In this document: positions 21,901 through 33,900 of the stretch, piece by piece
How positions within the stretch are numbered: position 1 is the stretch's first letter
How the letters are laid out: the number at the start of each line of letters is the position of its first letter
Assembly (NCBI GenBank): GCA_964647255.1
Contig: CAZYGI010000008.1
Coordinates: 1-64,000, forward strand
Source of the DNA: CAWJEL01 sp964647255
Lineage (GTDB): Bacteria; Chloroflexota; Anaerolineae; CG2-30-64-16
DNA: 64,000 nucleotides
Reading direction: 5' to 3'
Position numbers and translations under genes: made by a program
Notes under the pieces: generated by a model
Seen by the model: the letters and a program-made list of their open reading frames with translations, nothing else
Told to the model about the DNA's origin: nothing
Databases searched by the model: none

Positions 21901-24900
21901 ACCGCACGGCGACCGGAAGCCTTCCTCCTTCAGGTTGAAGTCCTGGGCCGTGGTCGCGTAACGGAACGACCCGGTGCTCTGCTGGGTGCGCGTGAGCGCC
22001 AGCCGCGGGGCCAGCGAGTCCACACCGCCTTCCCAGGCGCCAAGCTGCGTCGCGTCCTTGTGCCCCGCCTCATCCTCGCCGCGCAGATCGAGCCGATACG
22101 CGCCTTCCAAGCCGGTTGGGACGCCGGCGGTCCAGCCGGTTGTCGAGACACCCGCGCCGCTGGCGGCCAGCGTGGCCGGCCGGAAGCCGTCCGCGGCGAG
22201 CGCGGCCACCTCGACCGCACTCAAGGCCCGCGGCCAGATGCGCGCCTCGTCCAGCCGGCCGCGGAAGTAGCGCGCGGTCGAGCCGGCCGCCACGGTGAAG
22301 TCCAGCTTGCCGACGCCCGCAGGGCGATCCTGGCTGCTGATGCCCGGCGCCGCGGCCAGCGAGACCGCGCTTGCGCGCACCGGCTGGGCGGCGTCGGAAC
22401 GACCGAAGTCGTTACTACGAGAGCTGCCGTCAGGCATGATCGGCCGCACTTCTACATCGGCCGCGCCGCAGAAGGCGAGCGGCTCCGTCACGACGCGGTA
22501 GGCGCGGCCGACCACCGGCACGCCGGCCCAGACCCGTTGGCCATTGACCCAGATCTCGTAGCCGGCTGCGTTGAACTGCGCCGGGGTGAACGTCAGCTCG
22601 GCAAGGTTCGCGCACGCCTCCGCGCCGCTTGCCGCCGCGGCCAGCGTCTCGGTCGCGCCGCGGCCGACGTCGAGCCGGCGCATGGGCGCGGGCAGCTTGC
22701 CGGCCAACGCGTCCGTCTTATAGGCCACCGCGCCGTTCACGTAAATCGTATACGTCGTCCCGTCGAAGGTGGCGGCCACGTGGTTCCACATGTTCTCCGC
22801 CAGCATGCTGCCCGTGGTGAAGCTGCGGACGCTCGTCCCATCGCCGAAGCCGGCTGTGAGCTGCGTCCGGTTCACCACCTCCAGGAACGGATACTGGCTC
22901 GCGAAACTTCCGTACGCCGCACTGCTGAAGACCGGGTAGCTGCCGGCGTCCTCCGGGCTGGGGTAAATCCAAGCCGCCTGGGTGAATTTGCCGTGGCTGA
23001 GGTCCAGACCGGGATCCTCGGCCAGCACGACGTAGTCGCCGGCGCCGTCCAGCGCCAGCGATTGTGCGCCGACCTGGCCGGCGGCGGCCTTCGCGCCAGC
23101 GTCATCCGTGTACAGCCGCCCCCCATGGCCCGCGCCCGAGCTATCCTTGAGCGCGGCGCCCCCGGCCAGCGGCTGATCCTCGAAGGAGAGCGTCAGGATC
23201 GCGCCGTTGCCGCGCACCAGCCCGGCGACCTCGTGCGCCGTCAGGCCGCGGTTGAAGATGCGCAGGTCGTTGAGCCAGCCGCGGAACGGTGACCAGTACG
23301 GGCTTGCGTCGGGCCGCCGGTTCGAGCCGAGCCACAGCGATGTGCCGGCGTCTATCTGGTTCAGGTTTTGCGCCATCGAGGCGTACGCCGTGGCAACACC
23401 GTCAATGTAAACGCGCAGCACCTTGTCTGTCCGGGCCAGCGCCAGGTGATGCCATGCGTCAGGCCCGATCCGGCCCGCGTCCGCGAGGATGTGGCTGGTG
23501 GCGCCGTCCAGCGTGAGGTCCACCATCAGGTGGTTGCCGCTGACCAATCGGAGCGAGAAATCATCCCCTGCGGCATTGCTCCAGTGGAACAGGTCCTTGT
23601 TGGTGTTGGCGCCATCCGGCTTGACCCACAGCGTCAGCGTGAAGTCGCCCGTGCCGAAATCAAAATCGCTGGCGTCGAGGATCTCAATGGCATCGTCGGC
23701 GCCGTCAAAGTACGGTCCGCTGCCCAGGTGGCCCTGCTGGCCGGTCGCCGGACACCGGCCGCCCGTACAGGCGCCGTCATGCCCGCGCCCCGAGCGGTCG
23801 GCAAAGATGATGGTGTCGTTGGCCACCTCCGTGTCGGACAACGGCAGGTAGGCGATCTGGCCTGTCAGCGTCTCATTGAAGAACGGCGAGCCGGGGAAGG
23901 TGGCGACGAAACCCACCTGCGCCCCGGCGACCCCGGCCACGGCGGCCTGGGCGCCGCACAGCGCCGCGTCCGCCGTGAACGCCATACCGCCCGGCCCGGC
24001 GGACCAACTGCCCACGCTGCTCCCGCACACCCGCGCCTCACCGGTCACCAGGCTGGCCGCGCTGCCCGTGATGCCCACCTGGCACGCCGCGCCGCGGTCA
24101 ACCTGCCCCTGCCAGCGCAGCGTTTGCGTCGCGCTGATGAACTGGCCCGCGGCGATGGAGAGGAGGCTCAGACCGTTGCAGCCGATGGCCACGCCCACCT
24201 GGTCGCCCAGGCCGTCGGGCGTGGTCCAGGTCACGGCCACGTCCACGGGGTGCTCCGTCACAGCGCCGCTGAGTGCGGTGCTGCCGTTCAGAAGCGCGGC
24301 GGCCGGGCCAGCCGCGGCGCTGGCCGCCGCTCCTGCCTGCTGTGCGGCCGGCGTGCTGGGATTGTTGAGATTCATCCCAGGGGGTGTGGCATCAATCTGC
24401 ACCGCGGCCTCAAACGTCGTGCGATGGGCCGCGCGCTGTGCGTCCTCCAGTTGCGACTGGCTGGCGATCCCGTCTTCGGCCTCGACGCGCAGCGTGAAGG
24501 GACCGCTGGGTTCGCTTTCGGTAAAGATATAGTCCACCGACCACGCGCTACCCGTCACGGTGGCGTACTGCGCACCCAGGCCGACCGCGCCCCCGTTCTC
24601 GTCGAACAGCGTCACTTTGACCGTGTTCGTGATGACTCCGCTGGCCGGTGAGTTGTCCGCGAGCACGGGGTCGGTCACCGTGCCGGACAGGCTGACGAAC
24701 CACGCGTTCGCCCGGTCGGCAGCCGGCTGGGCATCGAAGCGCGTCCCGGCCGCCGGCCCGGTGATCGTGGGCGGCGTGTTGTCCACGTAGACGACGGTCC
24801 CGGCCGACTCCGCCCGGTTGCCCACCCGGTCGGTCGCGCGCACCTTGACGATGTAGCGGCCTTCGCCAGCGGGTTCGAAGTAGGGACACCAGGTGCCGTC

Positions 24901-27900
24901 GTTCAGGATCGCCCCGTTGCTGGCGGTGCAGGCATCCGCGGGCGCCCAGTTGCCGGGCGTGCAGGCGCCGGCGCTCTTGCAGAACGCGAGCTCCACCGCA
25001 GCTATGCCGGACGTTTCATCCCGGGCGGCCGCGAGGAACTGCATGCCCTCGGCCGGCAGATACGTTTCGGGCGAAGCCACCTCACACTCCGGGACGTCGC
25101 CGTCCACCAGGATGTTGTTGCTCTGCCGCTCCTCGACCCAGCTCATCTGATCCGAGAACAGCCGCTCGATTTCGTCCTCGCGCAGCCCGCGGTCGTAGAG
25201 CGCCACCTCGTCAATGCGGCCGCTGAAGGGGTTGCTCCAGTCGCGGGTGTTCCCCGCCGGGATGCTGAAACCGCCGACGTGGAGCGGCCAGCCCGCCTCG
25301 GCGCAGGCCTGCGAACCGGTCAACCCGGACAGTCGAGCCTGCTCCGCACCGTTGACGTACAGCACCAGCCGCTCGCCGTCGAAGCTCGCCATGACATGGT
25401 TCCAGTGATCCTTGACCAGGCTGACCTGGCTGGTGACACGGCGCACGGTGTCGGTGCAGCCGTCGTCGAATTCCGCCACGGGGATGAGGGTGTTCGGTTT
25501 CAGGTAAAGCCGGTAGTTGGCGTGCAGGGTGGGCTGCGGGCCGATCTCGCCGCCGACCTCCGAGGCGCTGCGGACGATGATCTCTTGCGGCGCGACAGGA
25601 TTGACGCGCGTGGGCAACACCCAGGCGCCGACCGTGAATTCCCCGGCTCGGAGCGTCGCGGCGTCCGGCGCCAGGATTTCGTCGTCCGCGCCGTCGAACA
25701 GCGCGGCAAGCCCCAACTGTCCGTGGACGCCCTCGCCGGTCACCGGACAGTGTTCGCCCGTACACGCGCCCGTCGCGTTGGCGTGGTCGCTCTCGTCGGC
25801 GAACTGCGTCGCGCCGTACGCCTCGTCGAGCCGCAGATGGAGCACCGGCGCCTCGTCATAGACGCCGCGCATCTCGGCCGCGGAGAGGCCGCGCACGTAG
25901 ACGCGGGCCGCATCAATCCGGCCGCCGAAGAACTTCTGGCTGCCGTCGGAGTGGCTGCCGATGGCGGTGTTCCCCGTGCACTGCTTCAGCGCGCCTGCCG
26001 CGGCGACGGTCGCCACTTCCGTCCCGTTGCGGTAAAGGCGGAGCTGCGCCCCGTCGTAGACGCCGGCCAGGTGCACCCAGGTGTTCAGCGGCACGGCCTC
26101 GGCGAATTCGACCTGCTTCAGCGCGCTCGTGGCGCCGTCGGCGATCCAGGCGGCAAACATCGGATATTGACTGGAGCCATTATCGTTCAGCGCCAGGGTG
26201 AACCCGCAGCTTGCGCTTTCCTGGGAGGAAACGATCGTCTCGCGGGCGTTCGTGGCCTGGGTGCGATAGATCCAAGCCGAGACCGTGGTCTGCGTCAGAC
26301 CGCTCAAGCCGTTGACGGTCAGATGATCCTGCTCACCGGTCTTGAACAGGGCTGCTCGCCCATCGCGGCCGCCCACGCCCGCGGTCGGGCAGGCAGCGCC
26401 GGCGCAGGTGGCGTCGTGGTTGCCCGCGCTCGCGTCCGCAAAGGAGGTTGCGCCCGGCGCCTCGTCCAACCCCAGGTTCAGGGCGGTGTTCGTGCCCAGG
26501 AAGATTTCCCGGACGTCCGCAGCGTCCAGCACCTGGCGGTAGATCCTCAGCTCATCAATAGCCCCGCGGAACGGCAGCGAATCCTTCGTGTAACTGTAGT
26601 CGAGAATGCCGGTGACGTTGGCGCCGTCGGGCATGGTCATGCAGGGCATGTTTGCCAGGCACGGTACGACGTAACTGCCATGCCCGGGCGTGGCGGGATC
26701 GGTGATCGCGAACGAGGCGCCGGTGATGAACTGGTCACCACTGTCGCGCGTTGCGCCGCACGTCGTCCCCTGATCATCCTCCCAGATCTGCCAGTAGGTC
26801 TGGTCGGTGAACGTGCAGCTTGCGTTGATCGGATAGCTGTTGTCCCCGCTGACGGAGCCGTTGTACATCTCCTGGCCGGTGCAGGCGATGCACAGCTCCG
26901 CATTCCCGCTGTCCGATTCGCCCCAGACACTGAAGGAGCTGAAATTCACCTTCCCTACATCGTTCGAGCGGCCGATCTCAAACCGCCGGGTGGCGGCCGG
27001 CGTTCTGGCGACACCCGTCCCCGGATTGATAAATATCGTCTGATCGGAGGCGACCAGTTCGCCGTTGAGATACAGTCTGACCTCGCCGCCGCCGTAGCTC
27101 AGCGCGACGTGATTCCAGACGTTGTCCATCAACCCGATCGCCGGGCTGGTGTAGTAGCCCGCCCAACCATCCGCGGCCGCAAATCCGAAGCGGATCGCAT
27201 TCGATCCGCCGCGCACCACCATGCGCTGCAACGAAACATAGGCGTCGCCGGTTCCGCTCTTGAGGCCGAGGATGCCCTCCGGCTGCCACCACCCACAGTT
27301 CTGGCCCTCCCATTCGAAGTCCCCACAATGCGCCGCGTCTGTCAGGCCGGCCTCCGGTTTGAGCCACAAGGCCAGGGTGAAATGCCCTTCGCTCAGGTCG
27401 AGGCTCGAGTTTTCAGCGACGGAGACGTGCCGGTTGGCGCCATCAAACTGCAAACCCTGTCCCTCGATGCCCACCGTCTCCTGCGGACATTGCGCGGTGG
27501 CGCATTCGCCGCGATTGCCGAAGGCCGAGGTGTCCGCCCACTGCGTGCCGCTGGAGGTCGCGGTCGGATGATCAAACGTCAGGTTCAGCACCGGCTGCCG
27601 GAAGAGCTGCCGCGCCTGGTGCGCAGAGAGCGCGGTGTCGTACAGGCGCACATCATCCAGCATGCCGGAGAAGAGCGCCGCGGCGCTGAATGCGATCTTG
27701 CCGATCAGCACGCCGCCCGTGCTGGCGGCCGGTAGCCCGGTTTCTGTGCCCGAGGCGACCGCTTCGCCGTCAACGTAAAGCTGCTGGGCGCCAACGCCGC
27801 CGCCGAACGTGTGGACGGCGTGATGCCACTGGCTGTCAGCGTAGGTCGCGGCCGCGCTGCAGATCGCTTCCGCCACGCCGTTCCGGCGCACCGCCGCGCA

Positions 27901-30900
27901 AACTCTGCCGCCGCTCAGATAAACCTCGGCGCCGTCGCCTCCCGTGGCTGCGAAGAGCGCACCACCTGCCTGACTCGTCTTGAACCAAAGCGAGACCCCG
28001 TACGCGGTTTCGCTGGGGTCGGCCGGCGAGGACAGATAGCTCGCGCCGTCCAGGCTCAGCGCGTTGCCGTAGGGGCCGCCCACAACCGAGGCGCACGCGT
28101 GCCCGTCGGCGACGGGCATGCAGGTCGCGTCGTTGGGCGGGAAGCTGCCGGAGCGGTCGGTTGTGACCGGGTCGTCCATGGGCAGCCACAGCTTCGCGCC
28201 CTCGGCGAGCGCGGTCCAGTCGGAGATGAGCGCGCTCGCGGTCAATGTCGCGCTGTAGACCCCCGAGGCCGCAGTCGCACTGACATCCAGCTCACCGTCC
28301 AACGTCTGTGCCTGGGCAGGCTGCAGGACGAAGCTGACCGGCGCGAGGGCATTCGGAGCGGTCGCGGCCGGGAACTGGCTGCTGAGCAAGCCCTGCATGT
28401 ACCGGCTCAACAGGTTGTTAGTGACAGTGGCAGTGTAGTAGAGGGTCGAGCCGGGCTGGACCATGCCATCGGTCGGCGCGTAGCCTCCCTCGGCCGCGGG
28501 CTCCCGGAGCTGCGATTCCAGCGACAGCACCCTGGCATTGGACCAGACGGTGGGATTGAAGCCATAGAGGAACTCGTCCCGGTCAAGCAGGCCATCGTCG
28601 TCGGTGTCAACCTTCTCCGGATCCGATGTGACCCAGGCGCTTTCCTGCTGACCCGCCGCGTTGATGCGGTAGACGTAGCGCCAGCCGCCCACCCATTCGA
28701 CCCGGTCATCATCTTTGTCCGCGTCGGTTTTGTCCTGGTGGTAGACCTCCTGCCCATCCCACAGCCCGTCGCCGTCGGTATCCTTACGCGTGGGGTCGGT
28801 GTTGAGCCGAATTTCATCATAGTCGTTCAGGCCGTCGCCGTCGGTGTCCACCAGCGTCGGAGACGACCCGAACTGAAGCTCGCGGGGATCAATCAGCCCA
28901 TCGCCATCGGTATCCTGCAGCAGATCGTTCGGATCAACACCCGCGGCCAGCCCGTCGCCATCCTCGTCCTTCATCGTCACGACGCCGATGCTGTAGTCCC
29001 GGCCCCAACTGCGGGTGTAGAACTCATCGAGCGTGGCCGGCAGGATGTCGAAGACCAGGGTGTCCGTCATCGGGTAGTGGATCGTATCCCGTTCATCCTC
29101 GACCACACAGACGCCGACATAGCAGTTCTGGACGGGGACGTTGTAACCCTCAGACAGGTACACCTGCAACCGCCGGTTGATCCCGGCGGCCGGCAGCGTC
29201 ACCGGGATGGTCGGCACTGTTTTGTGGATATAGATATCGCCCGTCTGGCCTTCAGGGACGTCTTGCCACTCGTCCTGCATGTCGCCCCGGTCGAGGTCCT
29301 CGTGGATGTCAATCTCCGCCGTCTGCATCTGGTAGTCGAAGGTGGAGCTGTCGAGGTTTTTGCGGTACTGCCAGTAGTAGCCACCGCCGATATTGCCCGG
29401 CCGCCCCATCACGGTGAGGGTGTTCGTCAGGACAACGCCCACGTTGAGGGCATTGCCTGTCGTAATCCCCAACTCAGGGTCGGTCAACTCGTCGGCGTTC
29501 ACCTCGTCAAACTGCAGCCGGCCCTCGGCCTGCATGTCAACGATCTCATTGCCTGCGTAGATGAACCACCCCAGGAATGTGGAGACGATCCCCTCGAGGC
29601 CGCCGCACAGCCAGTCGCCCGGATCATCATACGGGTCTGTTTGCCCCGCCTTCTCCTGGTCCCAGCCCGCTGCGGAACAGATCGCGGCGATGAGCGAATC
29701 CAGGAGGCTGATGATCCCGCTGATGATGCCGCCGACCACAGGGATCAGATCAATGATAAACATGATGACCATGACAATCGTCTGGCCGATGGTCAGCGCC
29801 ACCAGGTTACCCATCTCGCGGTAGGTCAGGTCCATCAGCGCGGCCTGCGCGGCGAAGACCGCCCACGTGACGGCCACGCCGATCCCGGCCGCGATGGTTG
29901 ACATGACCGCACCCACATTCTCCACTGATTTGCTCAGGAACTTGGCCACCTTCGCAAGCATGGTGGTAGCGCCGGCAGCCCCACCAGTGGCCTTGCCGAT
30001 GTCCTTGACCGCGTCGATGATCCCCTTGATCTCCAGGATCATACCGATCGCCTGGAGCGACCACGAGACCGCCTCCACCGGCGAGTCAGAACCTGCAATT
30101 GCGGCCACACACGCGGCCATGGCCGCGAGTCCGGCAGCGAACAACGCCACCGCCCCCACGGCCGGTCCTGGGCCGCCTGTCATGGCGCCAATGGCGCCTT
30201 TGTAGCTGACGATGGTGGGGCTCGCGACCCTGAGCGCGCCGTTCCCCATCATACGCAGGAACTGCACCGACGCATCCCCAGCCCCCGCCAGGAATTTGCC
30301 TATCCCCGAGGTGGGCGACCCGAACAGGCTGCCGGTGAGTTTTGCGAACTGGATCACGTCGTTCGCATCCATTTCAATCATATCGCCAACGACCGACAAC
30401 ACGATGTCGCAGGTCGAGCTGAACAGCCCCAACGACGCCGTCGTAATGCCGGCGTCCGAATCCATGTTGCCCTCGTTGGTATAGGGCAATACGACATCGG
30501 CCTGCGGCCCCGCGTTCTCTGAACCCGTCTGCACTAGCCGGGTTACCCCCGTTTCCAGCGCGAAGTATAGGCTGCGCGCGGCCAGCATCTGCCCCATGAC
30601 TACGTATTCGTCGTCCCGGTACGGGTTGACCTCCTCCGGCAGGTTGCGGAACGCCGCCTTGAACTGCACGGCCAGCCGATCCCAATAGAGCTGCGTCGGG
30701 TACCGCTCCCACCCAATCGGCTGCCGATCCGGCCCCAGCGTTTCGTTGTAGCGGAACGGCGCCCATGCGATCTGTGCCATCGTCATGGACGATTTGCCGT
30801 CGAAGTTCAACGTCACCCCATCGCCACCGCCGGTGACGACCGCGTCCGCCAGGTCCACACCCACCGAGGTCTCCTGCCGCGCGAACAGCAGGGTCGGCGT

Positions 30901-33900
30901 GATCGTCTGGGCGTCGCTGATGTATGGGCTGAACTGGTCAACCAGCACCGCCTCCGCATCCCGGGCCGCGATCTGCCCCACGTAGTCCCCATGCGGGAAC
31001 TCAAAGCTCTTGACCCGCAGTGCGTTTTTCGGGATGCCCCAGCGCCTGTCATCGCCGTCCGGGATACTCCCCTCCGCATCTAGCCGCTCGGCGATCGTGC
31101 CGTCCGCGCCGTTGCGCGCGTTGATCCCCACGTCTAGTTGGCCGTTGCCGTTTCCGTCGCGGCCCGACACGAACGAGGTCAACAGCCCGCGCGCCGCCTG
31201 CCAGAGCCGGTCGTCCGCGTTCTGATTATTGTCGGTGGTTGGGTCCTCCCAGATGATCGCGAAATCCATCCCCAGGTCTTCGGTGGCCCGCAGCCCGGTC
31301 AGATACCACGATTCATCGTACGTCTGAACAATGCGCTGGAGGTCGGCTGTGCGATGCGCACTGCACCACGCCTTTCGCTCGATCCCATATTGCGCCTGGT
31401 AGCCCTCGGCCGGCTCCTGGGCCGCCGCGGAAGGCTCGAACCCGGTGGTATCGCACTCGTCCGTCAGCATCTGCACGAGCCAAACCACCCGCACCTGCTG
31501 CGCCGATGCCCAGGCCATGTCCCGGTCACTGTCCGTCTCGTAATACACCCGCGCCTGGAACGCCACGTTCGCGCCCCCGACCGGATCGGTCACCACGTTC
31601 AACGGCGCATACGCCAGGAGCGTGCCCTCCTTATCCTTCTCCCGGACGGAGATGCCGTAGGGGGTCAAGCGCGCGGTGTCAATCATCTTGTCGGCATACA
31701 CACCGTTCGTGATGTTGCCCAGCGGCTCGCACGCGGTCTTGCCTCCGCCCGAGATGCGGATCACGTGCTCGCCGTCCGCCAGCGCCGTGGCCCGGCCCAG
31801 GGCCGCGGGCAGTGTCAACGTCATCCCGTCCGACGCCGTCAGATCGTTTGTCAGCAGGGGGTGGCCGACGGGCGGGCACGCGCCCGCGTAGAAATTGACG
31901 GTGTAGGAGCCGGTCGCATCCTCGAAGTCGAACCCGATATCCGTCCGGGTCGGGTCGTCCGTGTTCTGCGCCAACTGCATCGTCGCCGAGATCGCGTTGT
32001 TCGCCACCACCTCAATCTGGGGCCGCGTCAGCGGCAGCGGCACGTTGCCTGCGGGGAAGGTGATTTCCAGCATGGGGATCACGCGCAGGTCGCCGTCGTC
32101 CAGTCGGGGGTCGTAATTCACCTGGCCCGGCCGAGACTGCGAAAAGGTGGTGCCCTTGACGTGCTGAAGCTGCCCCTCCTGGTCGCTGCTGGGCCAGTCC
32201 ATGACGTTCATGGCGTAGGTGAGGTGTTGGGCGTCCTCGGTGCGCAACTGGAAGTCCACCAGGATCGGCTTCTTGTCGCCGAGGTTGTTGATGGTGAATT
32301 GGAAAGGTGTATTGCCATCGAAGGGCTTCGGGGCGACAGGGTCATAGGCTAAACCGTCGTTCCCCATGCTGCTGGCCAGGGTCAGGTCTTGCCGGTCGGG
32401 TACGCTGTCCCCGTCATCGTCAAAATCGAACGGATCGGGCAGCCCGTCCCCGTCGCTGTCGCAATCCACCACCGCTTCCGGATCGTAGTTCGGCTGTTCG
32501 CCGCTCAGCGCCATGCACTCCACGCTGTCGGCGGTGCCGTCGCCGTTGGTGTCCGCGTTGGCCGGGTTGAGGTACCAGCGGCGGCCGGCCGCATCTTTGA
32601 ACCCCAGCACTTCGACGTTGTCCCAGATGCCATCGCCGTCGCTGTCCTTGACCCACGGGCTGATGTTCAAGCGCACCTCGACGCCGTCATCCAGGCCGTC
32701 TCCGTCCGTGTCGGCCTTCAGCGGATCGGTGCCCGCCTCCTGCTCGATGGCATCGGTCAGCCCGTCGCCGTCGCTGTCAAGCGTCCCGGTGCCGGTAGGC
32801 GTCGGGGTCGGCGTCTCGTCCAGGGGATTGGCTCCGGCGGACCGGTGATCCCCCGCGACCGGCGGGAGCGCGGCAAGCGGATCCTGGTGGGGATCCCAGG
32901 CGCCATAGAGCGTCTCCTGCACCTCGGCGGCCGTCTGCTGCTGGGTTCCGGCAGAGACCCCTTGTCCCGTCTGGTCCGCCGCCTGGCGCTCAAAAAAGGC
33001 CTGGGCCTGCTGGGCCTGGAGCAGCGGCATCACAATCATGGAGAGGATCACCGCCATGACCACGACGCGGTAGGTGCGCGGCGAGCGGCGGGCCACAACG
33101 ATGATCAGGCCGCAGAGAAACGACAGCGCCAACAGAAGGGCCTGCTGGGGAAGCGCCGCCACCGGTGTGCTGTGCAGCCACCTCGTCAGGCCGCCGAGCG
33201 CCCCTCCTGCCGCGCTTGCCGCAGCCGGCTCGGCCGACGCAAAGACGAACGAGATCGCGATGTCCGCCTCGGTGCGCTGGTTCTTGCTGTCGGGCGGGTA
33301 AACCAGATGGATGCTCAGGCGTTTCGGCAGGCCGCGGTCATCAAGCGTGATCTCCCCCTGGCCGGTCGTGTCCCGGTAGGTGGCGGAGGAGTCGAGATAG
33401 ATGCCCTGCGGCAGCTCGCCCCGCTCGCGCAGGTAGCTCTCCAGTTGATCCCGCACGTAGTTGGCGAAGGATGGACCGTCGAAGTCGAAGCCGAAGGCCG
33501 AACGACCGAGGACGGAGGATGCCTCTTCGTCGCTCGGCGTTGGTCTTTCGTCCGAATCGCTTGCCCGCACGTTCTTGATGCCCGCGAGGTAGGAAAGGAA
33601 GTCGCCGTTGGGTGCAAAGCTGCTGCTGAAGTTCTCCAACTTTTGCCACGCGCCGCCGGGCTGGCGCGTCCAGGCGGTCTGCCCCTGGATGCGCAGCTCC
33701 GCAGCCGAGTCGGGGTTGGCGACGCTGCCGCCGGACGTCCAGAAACGCATCGCAAACTCGTGCGTCGGCAGGTCTACGTCGCCTTCCAGGTGGAGCTGAT
33801 TCCGCGTGCTGCTCTGGCCGATGCTGCTCAGCGCGGGGGCCGGTCGGGTGGTCTGCACCACGTCGCTGGTGAAGCGATAGGCCCCGATCTCGCGCGCAGC

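Noticed and set aside
22060..29901. Several plus-strand frames of 400-820 codons (22060-23292, 23368-24651, 25279-27735, 27811-29901)
   Set aside because: All are antisense to the LamG and TSP3 part of the giant gene, with no recognisable motifs or start signals.
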